Position numbers and translations under genes: made by a program. A DNA stretch of 18,269 nucleotides from Trachelipus rathkii (taxonomy: Eukaryota > Arthropoda > Malacostraca > Isopoda > Trachelipodidae). Below the pieces are notes generated by a model, which had not been told where the DNA came from, did no database searches, and saw nothing but the letters and a program-made list of their open reading frames with translations. This document shows, piece by piece, positions 8,989 to 17,810 of this stretch (position 1 is the first letter of the stretch; each line of letters starts with the position of its first letter). Where the stretch lies: the NCBI GenBank assembly GCA_015478945.1, contig JABUQX010095304.1:1-18269 (forward strand), read 5' to 3'.

Positions 8989-9402
8989 CTAAATCCTAAC
9001 AATCGCTAAATATGATGCACATATCAATTTATTTCCAAAAATTAAAGCAAAATTTTTGGATAGATGTCGATGGAAAAAGTAACTTGAATAAAGATAGTAA
9101 GTATGGATCTTTGATTCGCGATCTTTCTCTAACTGGTTGAAAAAATCATCAAGATATAAAATTGTATGCTATATCTTTTCATCTTTAAATTGATTATCCA
9201 AGAGCATTAATAATTTCTCTTTTTCATTATTAAAAGCAGAAGTTCTGTGCCCACTTCCAAAATGTTTCGAAATCGTCGTGGAATGTTTGCTTGAAAACCC
9301 TTCTAAAACAACATCAACATTTCCAATATGAATTAAAAGCAGTTTGCTGTCATTAATTATGGAAACTGCAATAATACATAATGAAAGTGTTTGAGAATAA
9401 AG
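8989..9402 (-). pseudogene. Unidentified coding-like frame with one in-frame stop
   Basis: One minus-strand frame stays open for about 77 codons from 9402 and meets a TAG at 9169-9171. It then stays open for another 59 codons to a TAG at 8989-8991. Readable parts are NVDVVLEGFSSKH, then KEKLLMLLDNQFKDEK, and after the stop LDDFFNQLEKDRESK. Composition is protein-like (mixed charged and hydrophobic, no low complexity), unlike the surrounding DNA. No ATG opens the first part. I do not recognise a family. A decayed transposase or an old gene exon are both possible. It could pair with the frame at 9670-9861 as pieces of one gene. Confidence 0.4.
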
Positions 9403-9669
9403 TTAATATCTTGATAAATAAACTTATAGCAAATTTTGCTTTTGCTTAAAGACTTGAAAAGAATCTAAGTTTTATTAAAGGTTATACTTGATCCATTGAA
9501 GCTCTCTTAAGCTTCAACAATTCTTTAAAATTTCATTAGGCTTTCGTACAATCCATTCGAAAATTTCACTACCTTGGTGCGCCCATCGTGAGAAGCTTTG
9601 TCCATTTTTGGTGTCTGGGAAACATCTTTCTTTTTTTTCTTCTAAAATGAGTAGTCGCGCCTTGGCTAT

Positions 9670-9861
9670 CTAAAATAGCATATAGGTGCATTCGATGTGC
9701 CATAAAGTTTTTAATGAGTTGTACTTCATATGAAATTGAAACAGTGATGAAACATCTAACGCCGGCTGATATTTTCGACAGAGCTTAAACACTCTAAAAC
9801 ATTCCTTCATTGCTTTTACACCATCATATCGTTGTTCAATCAGAAAGTTAATATTTATAAA
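9670..9861 (-). pseudogene. Unidentified coding-like frame
   Basis: A 63-codon minus-strand frame from 9861 to a TAG at 9670-9672 reads IEQRYDGVKAMKECF, then VFKLCRKYQPALDVS. A neighbouring frame continues below the stop with IFEWIVRKPNEIL (about 9510-9550), suggesting a frameshift rather than a true end. It lies upstream, in minus-strand order, of the frame at 8989-9402 and has similar protein-like composition. I cannot name a family. It is most likely part of a decayed transposon gene. Confidence 0.4.
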
Positions 9862-10339
9862 TCAAAGTTCGTAGTATAACCTCAGATAGAGATAAGGAAC
9901 AAAGAACCAGTTAGAGGCAACATGGACATATCGAGACTGCCATTCAACCTAAATATTTATCAATAACATCCAATGCGACAACACAACCTAACACCAACAC
10001 CAAGGCCTTCATTATAAACAAGTCAATAATAATAATACGCCAACCTACTACCAAAAGCTAAAATCTTTGCTAAGGTCATGCTCTAACCACATACAGACTT
10101 TAATAAGTTTATGTGATAAACGGTAGCTACAACAAACATGCGTTTTACTGTTAATAACTAAACCGCCACTGCTTGGCTACGGTAGAATATAACTATATGA
10201 GCTAAACAACCATATACCTATCCATAATGCCTTTTCTTTTAATGTTGCAAGTGATCCAACTAAACAGCTCCTGCGGGACAACCATTCAATAAATTTTTAA
10301 GGAGCTATTACAGAAAATGAATCATAGGTTTAACGTCCT
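9862..10339. other. A- and C-rich spacer, no gene
   Basis: The + strand is rich in A and C, with words such as CAACCTAACACCAACACC and few G. The composition resembles the 15.3-18 kb repeat region, but no alignment to it could be established by eye. No frame is worth calling. Confidence 0.4.
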
Positions 10340-11266
10340 ACATTCTTATTTGTGTCCCCTGAAAAGACTGTCCGTGGTAAATATTTAATATTGGTATCAA
10401 TGTTCTATGATGGGCAGAATTTGAGGAGCATAATGGCATCATGCCGGACGATCTGTGGCATGTTGAGCGAGAAGATAGGGGCCGAATTCGAGAGGTGGTC
10501 TGAGTTGTCTTTGCGGAGGGAGTGGAGGAAGAGGGATGAAGATGAACATACAGGAGACAGAGATATAGTAACCGGAGGAAATGAGGAGGGAATGAGAATG
10601 AGTGAGAGAGGAAGAGGTGAAGCGGGTAAGACTGCAATATCTCGGAGGTGTTTTTAAAACAGAAGGGAAGGAGTGGACGAAGATTCGAAGCAATGGAAAG
10701 TATTGGACATAGTTATTGAAGAGCGGTATAATAGACCCATGAGAAAGAAATAAGAAACATCGTAAATAGAGGTTAAAAAAGTGATTTTAAACCAAGCAAC
10801 GACTCCCCACGCTGACGAGCTGATATCAATATGGACAACATAATAACGTAGAGGAAGAGTAGATATACAGCGCTGAGCTGAGGATATCTAAGAACATGAT
10901 GGAAAGAGTAAGAGAGAAAGAATAAGAAATGAAGTTATTAGAGAAGATAGGTGTGAAGAAGATGACACGGAAGATGGATGTGGGGTTGAGATGGTGGCGA
11001 CATCTGGAGAAGAATTGGAGCAGGAGAGATCCGAAAAGAAGAACTGATGGAATGGCCAGACGGGCAAAAGACCAGGGAAGCGACCCGAAAGAAGGAGATG
11101 GCGGAATTCGTGGGAGGACTCTCTGGAAAGATGTCAGCTACCAAATATGAGAGCGCGTAAAGAGGAAGAGGCATAGTGCAAGCGAGAGGACGTGCTGGAG
11201 AAGATTGCTTGCGCGGCTGAAGGATGAAGGAATTGCTTCCCTGGAGAGGAAAGAAGAAGAAAAATA
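10340..11266 (+). pseudogene. Purine-rich coding-like block, unidentified and frameshifted
   Basis: The + strand is strongly G and A rich for about 900 bp and carries several protein-like pieces: a 101-codon frame at 10352-10657 (with CGMLSEKIGAEFERW), a frame from 10929 (MKLLEKIGVKKMTRKMDVG), and an overlapping frame at 10990-11160 (EELMEWPDGQKTR, then KKEMAEFVGGLSGK). The last two join if one base is gained near 11012, and the first continues past one stop to a TAG at 11264-11266. The products would be Arg/Lys/Glu rich and helical. No domain is recognised. An ORF1 or gag-like protein of a transposon is possible but unproven. Minus-strand frames here are shadows. Confidence 0.35.
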
Positions 11267-11521
11267 GCAATATATTATATTATTTAAATATATTAATATA
11301 ATATAGCTATATAATATATAGTAAATATTATATATATAAAATATATCTAATATGTATATATAATGATATGTTATATATATATATATATGATTATAATATA
11401 TATATATACTATATATATATTAATATATATATATTAATATATATATATAATAATATATATATATCTATATTATATATATATATTATATATAATATAATAA
11501 TATATATATATATATATTATA
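11267..11521. repeat. Imperfect (AT)n microsatellite tract
   Basis: AT/TA alternation beginning right after the purine-rich block. Confidence 0.9.
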
Positions 11522-11715
11522 TGAAACAACCAGTCACTTCAAACTAGAAATCTCACCACTACAAATAGTGTTTCCTCATTTCTTATTAATAAAACATATA
11601 CTCTTAATTTCTTTTATTACAAATTATTTTATTATTTTTAAAAATTATAATTAAGAAGAACTTTAAGCCACAAAAATTTGATACTTAAATAATTTACGGA
11701 TAGGGTCTAAGGATT
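11522..11715. other. AT-rich spacer, nothing seen
   Basis: Short unique-looking gap between two AT tracts, with no frame or motif. Confidence 0.4.
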
Positions 11716-11987
11716 ATATAAGTAAATATTATATATATTAATAATATATAATATATATATAATTATATATAAAGTATATATATATATATATATAAATATA
11801 TATTATATATATTATATATATATATTAAATTATATTATATAAATAATATATAATAAAATATTAATAATAAATATAATATATATTATATATATATATTATA
11901 TACTATATATAATTATATATATATATATAATATATAATATAAAATATATATTTATATTATAATATATATATATTATAAACTCTACAT
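11716..11987. repeat. Imperfect (AT)n microsatellite tract
   Basis: AT/TA alternation with many phase breaks and occasional AAT/ATT units. Confidence 0.9.
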
Positions 11988-12035
11988 TACTGTTAGTAAT
12001 GAACTTACATCTAATATCATCTACTCATTGACTGA

Positions 12036-12700
12036 TTAGTTCTTAAAAATGAATAGCATCTGCCAGGTTCTCCTTAATTTTTCCTCTTTGGTCTGATTTA
12101 TAATGCGAAGAGTAGAAAAAGCAGTTCCAATCGCTTTAACCTTGCGTTGGAGGTAAGGAGTAAAGGAGCAATTTTCAGCTCTTGTTACAAAGTCTTGATA
12201 CTCTCGAAGTACATAAAATTTTTCAACTTCCTTCAGTGCAGCAAAGAAATTTTTTTTAAAGTATGGAATATTGTGTACAAGGTTAAGAAGACCCTCGACA
12301 TTTTCTTGAGCAATTCGACCGCTTTCGACTAAGCTCTCACATATCCTAGAATCTTTCAAACTAATTCTTTCTGAACTTTCTGAAGCAATGATTGAGAAGT
12401 AAGTAACTGGAGATAGTTGTAGTTTCATCACTTTCAATATGTTTAGATGTATCATTTTTCTTCTTGAACTTCCTGCGACCCTTTAATACAAATGGCCACA
12501 CTGCAAAGTGCAGATTTAGTTTTTGTTGTTGTTCTTCATTAAAGCTTACTGTAGATTTGGGTCAATTAACAAACCAAGCCCCTTAAAAAGGTTTAAAATT
12601 AAATTTTCAAATGGGTTTTATAATCCAGCCTTCAGCTTTTTTCACTGTGACCATGGAGTCTTTTAATTCCTTCAGTACTCTTAACATATAGATGGTATAA
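12036..12700 (-). pseudogene. Unidentified decayed protein-coding gene
   Basis: The longest frame of the window, 139 codons on the minus strand (12455-12036), has the mixed, helical composition of a real protein, with parts such as SLVESGRIAQENVEGLL, FFAALKEVEKFYVLREYQDF and QRKVKAIGTAFSTLR. Upstream on the same strand a second frame (about 12563-12358) reads SFNEEQQQKLNLHFAVW and KKKNDTSKHIESDETTT, and it overlaps the first. Further up come LFKGLGLLIDPNLQ (about 12550-12595) and LKDSMVTVKKAEGWIIKP (about 12610-12670), each in its own frame. This ordered run of protein-like pieces implies a gene broken by at least three frameshifts. The ATG at 12455 is therefore internal. No family is recognised. 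A decayed transposon gene is the default, and an old host exon or integrated viral sequence cannot be excluded. Confidence 0.5.
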
Positions 12701-12895
12701 GGTTGAAGGTTGATTTATTAGAATATAATCCAAAATTGAAACAAGGTGCTGGTTAAAAATCTTCGAAGTTTGCAATTGCATTCTGTGATGTGGAAGTCGA
12801 AGTCAATAAAGCTTGCATGAATCGATGAAGTTATTTACTTTTTGTTTTATAACTTTGTATTTAAATTTCTTTTTGATTGATAAATATTTAAGTAC
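12701..12895. other. AT-rich spacer, nothing seen
   Basis: Likely the 5' part of the decayed minus-strand gene or its flank. No clear frame is visible. Confidence 0.3.
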
Positions 12896-12940
12896 GGTGC
12901 CGCTCCGACTCCGACAGTAGTTGTGCCGCTCCGGGGATCA
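12896..12940 (+). repeat. GCTCC/GACTCC hexamer-like motif with an 11 bp direct repeat
   Basis: GTGCCGCTCCG occurs exactly at 12897-12907 and 12923-12933, 26 bp apart, with CCGACTCCGACAG between. The motif is like the interior of the MITE at 6131-6289. It may be a decayed end of a similar element, but no CAGGG terminus is visible. Confidence 0.45.
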
Positions 12941-12942
12941 GA

Positions 12943-13215
12943 CAGCTTTTTCTCAAAAAGAAAATAGATATTTGCTTTAAACTTGGAATATATTATATAT
13001 GGGATAGGACGTCGTGTAATTTCATAGTCTGTAGATGTTATGAGAGGTGGTTAACCCCGGGTGGCGCCGAAGATTGTGCTTACGCCTTGCTTCTTATCTG
13101 AATGGTGTTGAGGCCCAACGAGAGTTAGGTTCGTATGCGTGGATGACGTAATCTCGGGCGCAGGCCCGAATTAGTCAGTGCGCGAGAAGCCGTGCAACGA
13201 CATCCTTACCATATT
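12943..13215 (+). repeat. Dispersed repeat, copy A
   Basis: This aligns by eye to copy B about 1,050 bp downstream. Shared anchors are CAGCTTTT near the start, ATATGGGATA (ending 13006), TTTCA-AGTCTGTA, the ACCCCG-GG core near 13055, GCTTACG (13078-13084), and a GTGCGCGAG-like stretch near 13180. Both copies pass into ATT-rich sequence. The family is unknown. A LINE 3' untranslated region or a SINE is possible. There is no coding content. Confidence 0.55.
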
Positions 13216-13256
13216 ATTTTATTTATTATTATTATTATATTATATTATTATTCATT
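13212..13256. repeat. Short (ATT)n microsatellite
   Basis: Imperfect ATT/TTA trinucleotide run at the right end of repeat copy A, possibly its grown tail. Confidence 0.8.
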
Positions 13257-13309
13257 TATTTGATTTTAATATTTACCATACTGTACATTAGTTTTAGTTT
13301 ACATCGAAA

Positions 13310-13678
13310 ATGAAACGCAGGTGTTTACTTCTGAGTTGTTTAAAACCTTGTATCCTTCTCAGCTTATACATTCCCTCACGCTCCGCGTCTTCTTTAGCAT
13401 CGAAATCAATACCGATTCATTGCGTGCATTCCCCCTCTTTGTTTCGTGTCTTTAGCCAACGCCTCAAGCTTCAGGTTCGCGCTTGCCTCCCGCAGGGTTC
13501 GACTCCGGCTCCGGCTCCGGCTTCGGGTCCGGGTTGCAATCATCCGCCGCGACGGCCTGCCGGGTCCAAGATAACTTATAGGAATCCTAACATAGCTAGT
13601 TTGGTTTTTTTTCCCACAATGTTGTTAAATTTTATTATTATTCCTTTTGTAATTAAAATTTTTTTTATAGTATTTTAA
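13310..13678 (+). CDS. Speculative small secreted-type ORF, possibly spurious
   Basis: A 122-codon frame opens at an ATG in a favourable eukaryotic start context (AAAATGA). It begins MKRRCLLLSCLKPCILLSLY, which looks like a signal peptide (basic start, Leu/Cys core) followed by a Ser-rich stretch. Residues 60-80 contain a short Ala/Pro/Gly patch (STPAPAPASGPG) made by a GGCTCC-type tandem repeat at about 13501-13530. The last 30 residues are hydrophobic only because the DNA there is T-rich. No relative is recognised. It sits between two copies of a dispersed repeat, so a chance frame is the likelier reading. Confidence 0.15.
   Translation: MKRRCLLLSCLKPCILLSLYIPSRSASSLASKSIPIHCVHSPSLFRVFSQRLKLQVRACLPQGSTPAPAPASGPGCNHPPRRPAGSKITYRNPNIASLVFFPTMLLNFIIIPFVIKIFFIVF
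13501..13530 (+). repeat. Short (GGCTCC)n tandem repeat
   Basis: About four to five copies of a CTCCGG hexamer, decaying at the right end. It is a GC-rich variant of the GACTCC hexamers seen at 6131-6289 and 12896-12917. Confidence 0.6.
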
Positions 13679-13681
13679 TTA

Positions 13682-13956
<275 letters not shown>

Positions 13957-13989
13957 GTAGCTAAGTGATGAACCCGCTTTTGACGTTGG

Positions 13990-14265
13990 CAGCTTTTCGA
14001 TATGAAAGGATAGAGTTGTATATTGAAAAACAGGGCTATAATTATCATATGGGATAAGCTCGAACCGGTAAATTTCAAGTCTGTAAGGAATTATAATAAT
14101 GGGTGTCACCCCGAGGAGCGTAGCCGCTTACGGACCCGTTTTATACCCTTTTGGCTTCCAAACCCCGAGATGTGATTTAGGCTAACGCTAATCATCGAAC
14201 CAGGTGTTCGATGCGTGCGAGAGAGAGAGCGCGCCGCTTGCGCATACACATACATGTTATTATTA
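13990..14265 (+). repeat. Dispersed repeat, copy B
   Basis: Same orientation as copy A and about 1,050 bp downstream, with the shared anchors in the same order: CAGCTTTT near 13990, ATATGGGATA (ending 14056), TTTCAAGTCTGTA, CACCCCGAGG, GCTTACG (14126-14132), and GTGCGAGAGAGAGAGC near 14215. A (GA) patch in copy B is longer than in copy A. The two copies are clearly diverged, so the duplication is old. Confidence 0.55.
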
Positions 14266-14283
14266 ATATATTAGTCGAAGATC

Positions 14284-14342
14284 CGATTTCCGAAGGAAAT
14301 CGAATCTGAGTCAAAAATACGATCCTGTAAGGGTCGTTTTTT
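14284..14342 (+). other. Two adjacent strong hairpins
   Basis: The first is an 8 bp perfect stem with a three-base loop: CGATTTCC (14284-14291), GAA, GGAAATCG (14295-14302). The second has a 7 bp stem with one wobble, ACGATCC (14319-14325) and GGGTCGT (14331-14337), around a five-base loop, flanked by A-rich and T-rich arms that can extend it. The second resembles an intrinsic terminator in shape, but that has no meaning in a eukaryotic genome. They may be part of the dispersed repeat B. Confidence 0.6.
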
Positions 14343-15021
14343 ACGCGCACTCCGACTTTGCGTTCGCCGTGGCCTGCTTCCTTCGATCCGTTTGAAACTC
14401 CCGACTTTGAATTGCAGCCTCCTCCGACTGGAACTTATCGTATAGTGTTAATTGGAGGGTGGTTAGATGTGAGGTAACTTTAGTGTAGCCGAAGGTTAGT
14501 CCATGGGTTCGCCACGAAGGGGACATCACCCCCCTCAAAATTAAATATTGATCGTATAGAAGCCTGAAATTTGGTGAAGGAGTTCAGGTTGAGTTTCTAG
14601 AAAGACTTGGTATGGGAATTCAAGGAGTTGGCTCCGTCACCGGTCGCGGAACCAATGGCGGTGGCGAATTAATAAAGAGTGTATACAAAAAATGTGCGTG
14701 TGTTTTAAGGGTATCGAGGTTCGTAAGTTCGAATATGAAATGGTTTTATAAGTCGTATAGGGTGTTCTAGCCTCATAGGGGGTTGGGTTCGACTGAAAAA
14801 AAAGAGCACAGATGTGCAAACAAGGTCGAGGAGGAAGATAGGGGAAAGAAGAAGAAGGGTTTCGAGTCGACTCAGAGGAGTAGGAGTTGCAGTGCAACGG
14901 GCTGGCTCGTTGCGGTGCCGATTAATTAAAATATTATTGTAAATGTATCAAATTCATAGCTGGAATATATATTATTCTGGGTCCTGTAGATTTCGTAAAA
15001 TACATGGTTTCAGAACATCAA
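14343..15021. other. GC-richer spacer, no recognisable gene
   Basis: The minus strand holds ATG frames at 14341-14538 and 14637-14897. Their products are low in sequence logic (Thr/Ser/Pro/His rich) and match nothing I know. The ACTCCGACTTTG motif at about 14350 belongs to the scattered GACTCC group. This is probably an old repeat. Confidence 0.4.
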
Positions 15022-15070
15022 GAAAAAATAAAATAAATAAATAAAATAAATCATAAATAATAAATAAATA
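15022..15070 (+). repeat. (AAAT)n microsatellite
   Basis: Imperfect tetranucleotide AAAT/AATA run marking the left edge of the A- and C-rich region. Confidence 0.75.
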
Positions 15071-15254
15071 TTTTTAATTCTTTTTTATATTTATAATAAA
15101 AATTAAGTTTTTTACATACGCCTACAATGCAGTATCACTAAAATCCAACCAACATGCAGCCAAGCATCAACCTCCTCCTGAACCATCTGTATCCTATTGA
15201 TTCTATTGATTAAGGTCACAATTTGAGTATCATTTTCGGATAAACATAAAACAA

Positions 15255-16410
15255 TACAATCAAGTTTTTTCTTTACCAGAACAAGTCCATATCAAGTAAT
15301 GTCACGTAACAAAGTTTTCACTTATAAACTTACTTGCATATCTGAGTATTGAATATAACTACAAAGACAAACCTGGACACATCTTAACAGAGAAATAACG
15401 GTTAACGTTAACCTAAAGTTTCTACACGTAACACAAGTAAAGTAATTAGCAATAAATCCCAAACGTAACCATAATTCACACTTTTGGTCAAGCTGTCTCT
15501 ATAACATATTTCGTTAATCCTTAAACAGCTGTCAAGTAACATTTAACAAAATTTTATCGACAACATTGATTAATTATCATGACGATCAACCGAATTATAC
15601 TCAAATAATAAGGTTCCTCATGCAATAATAGCTAACATTGACGCAACATGCACTAAGAAAAATATGTAACATTGAAGACAAAACTAAGACATTTAAGCCA
15701 AGAATAAGCAGTCAACCATTTTAACAAGCTTTCACAAACTTAAAAACAGTAACAGTAAACTACACAACAACTGCGGGCCATAAAACGGAACCTATTTCTA
15801 ATTTTTTTTTCAACATAATCTCTATCAATATTAATTACCTTACACTCTAACCTGTAAATCACAGATTAAAAGCTTACTTTAGCATCACTGCAACTATGAA
15901 ATAAATAACCACCAACGAAACAAACCTAACACATCTTTATCAAGGAAATAAATATGACCCCAACCTACAAAAGTTTTCACCTTACTAAGAAACGTACCTA
16001 AAACTACACTCAAAAACGTAAACTTTCACACTGGTCAAGCACTTCTCTACATAACATGTTAATCTTACCAATGAAACAGTATAACATTAGGCAAAATCTT
16101 CCACTAACTATGCGTAATTCAATTAAGACAATCGAAAGTAGCTAAACGTAACAAAGTTTTCACATTAAAGAAAGGCCACCGTAACATGATCAGAACTAAG
16201 AATATAGTATATTACGACAAGCCTGACACACTGCTAAAAGGCCAGAATAAACTGAACGAACATTAACAAAAGTCCAACTTAATCAACAGTAAAAAGCGTC
16301 AATAAAGCGATACATAAGCGGTAAGTAAAAAAAGTTTCGATTTTTTATAACATATAATTTCATTGAAAAGTGCGTTATATAAATACATTCTAAAACATAT
16401 AAATCACAAA
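15255..16410 (+). repeat. Old tandem duplication with a period near 541 bp
   Basis: Aligned anchors recur at a near-constant distance. CACTTATAAACTTACTTGCA (15319) matches CACAGATTAAAAGCTTACTT (15860). ACAAACCTGGACACATCTT (about 15367) matches ACAAACCTAACACATCTTT (about 15918). AAACGTAACC-CACAC-GGTCAAGC (about 15460) matches about 16013. GCAACATGCACTAAGAA (about 15643) matches GTAACATGATCAGAACTAAG (about 16182). TCTAACCTGTAAATCACA (15846) matches TCTAAAACATATAAATCACA (16389). That makes slightly more than two copies, well diverged, on an A/C-rich + strand with few G. No coding content. Confidence 0.65.
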
Positions 16411-17409
16411 TAAGTTTATTTAAATATACTCATACAAAGGGCCAGAGATACACACTACCTAGATTTGGGTAAGGACAGGGATCTTCTAAACAGATTAATA
16501 CCCCCACCCTTTGAAAGGATGTAAGTATAGATGCCTTCAGCAACACACCATTTTTCGGCAAATTTGGAATCAGCTTCAATCTAATTTTCCAGAGCGAAAG
16601 ACAAGTGAGCTTTATAAACTGAATAGTTATTTAAAACGGCCTCCGTATACTGACTGTATTATAAGGGAAACCATATGTTTCGGTGTAATGTCATAGTACA
16701 CCATGTCTATATGTTAAGTCCTCAAGTAATTCACATCGAAGATGTTGATGTTAAATTCGTGTTTTTAAATTTAAGCAATGCCTGTAATTTTCAGATTGTT
16801 CAACTGGAACTAATACATGTGCGATAAGAGGTCACCCAACACCACAATCGAATGGCTCCAATAGTTTGCGAACATCAGGGATTTTAATTAACCGGTCACA
16901 ATGAATGAGAATAACGCAAGCGCGTTCATTCTTTATGACTCTCACCACTGTCACGTCTGATAGGATATTTCAACTAGCTTATCGTCGAACCATGGATAAC
17001 ATATCCCTTATCCCCTTTACATCGCAGTCAGCGATGTGATAAATAATCTGATGAATTCCCCTCAGGCACAAAAGAATAAAGCCGTTATATTATTTTGACC
17101 CTTTGGGTAGGAAATACAGCAATGTAATCGGTTATCCATCCGTTGACGATTAAATATAAATGGCACATCATTGGGGGAATAACAAAGCTCCTTGTGAAGA
17201 TATCAACAACAGGTAATAGTAGAGATGTGGGGAGAATACCATCGTACCAGTAACAGACAGGAAAATCTCTGAAGCGGAAATCGTAATGCGTAAACTAACC
17301 CTTTATAAGGGTAATTGAGCATCTTTCTGTCCAAAACCGTAATCAGAAAGAAAGTAAACAAGAATAAAATGCACGAACGAACCATATCAGTTCAAAAGGT
17401 GGTACCTAT
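16411..17409. other. Spacer of mixed composition, no gene
   Basis: Only 60-codon frames occur (16511-16696 on +, 17203-17385 on -), without recognisable features. A small hairpin, AACGC-AAGC-GCGTT, lies near 16912-16925. The sequence differs from the A/C-rich repeats on both sides and may be an insertion between repeat copies. Confidence 0.4.
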
Positions 17410-17530
17410 TCATTACAAACCCCACCAGCCCCAAACAAGATTACAACAAAAAACTAACAACAACCAAAACACAACAACACAATATACAAACACAACAAAC
17501 AACAACAACACAACAAACAGAAACAACAAT
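17410..17530 (+). repeat. Degenerate (AAC)n-type low-complexity tract
   Basis: The + strand is almost only A and C with scattered T, in units like ACAACAACACAACA. The 94-codon frame at 17315-17599 is Asn/Thr/Gln rich because of this tract and is not a gene. Confidence 0.75.
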
Positions 17531-17584
17531 CAGCGGCGACTAAACATAACACAAAATAAGTTTTTTATATACCAACCCTATCGA

Positions 17585-17810
17585 ATATATGCGACGTAAC
17601 CTTGTTTTCCACAATGTATACAGCCTAACATAGCAAATTAACCGGAACTAAGAATAATAAGGGTGCAATGAACAAACTCTAACGCAACCGTCAACCCCCG
17701 AATAAACTACTAACGTTAACAAAGTCGCATACTTAACCAACACTAGTAGCTTAGCTACAAAAACGTATACCTATTCGACTATTTTTTAAAGGATAGCTCT
17801 AACCTTTGCA
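17585..17810 (+). repeat. Partial further copy of the 541 bp repeat
   Basis: CGTAACCTTGTTTTCCACA (about 17594), GGAACTAAGAATAATAAGG (about 17644), GAATAAACTACTAACGTTAAC (about 17700) and AAAGTCGCATACTTAACCAA appear in the same order as CGTAACAAAGTTTTCACATT, AGAACTAAGAATATAGTA, GAATAAACTGAACGAACATTAAC and AAAGTCCAACTTAATCAAC at 16145-16285. The copy lies about 1,450 bp to the right of its match and continues weakly to about 17810. Confidence 0.6.

Noticed and set aside
10338..11270. Minus-strand ORFs of 84-110 codons (Ser/Pro/Leu/Phe rich)
   Set aside because: They are the complement of a purine-rich strand, which gives few stops and hydrophobic/Pro/Ser composition automatically.
12036..12455. 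Calling the 139-codon minus-strand ORF an intact gene
   Set aside because: Protein-like sequence continues upstream of its ATG in other frames, so the ATG is internal and the gene is broken.
14313..14342. Rho-independent terminator
   Set aside because: The shape fits, but the window is eukaryotic and there is no upstream gene, so it is reported only as a hairpin.
16905..16933. Small hairpin GAATG...AACGC-AAGC-GCGTT-CATTC
   Set aside because: The stem is short with an asymmetric interior loop, and there is no context giving it a role.
17315..17599. 94-codon + strand ORF rich in Asn, Thr and Gln
   Set aside because: It is the translation of a degenerate (AAC)n tract and shows no domain or start context support.
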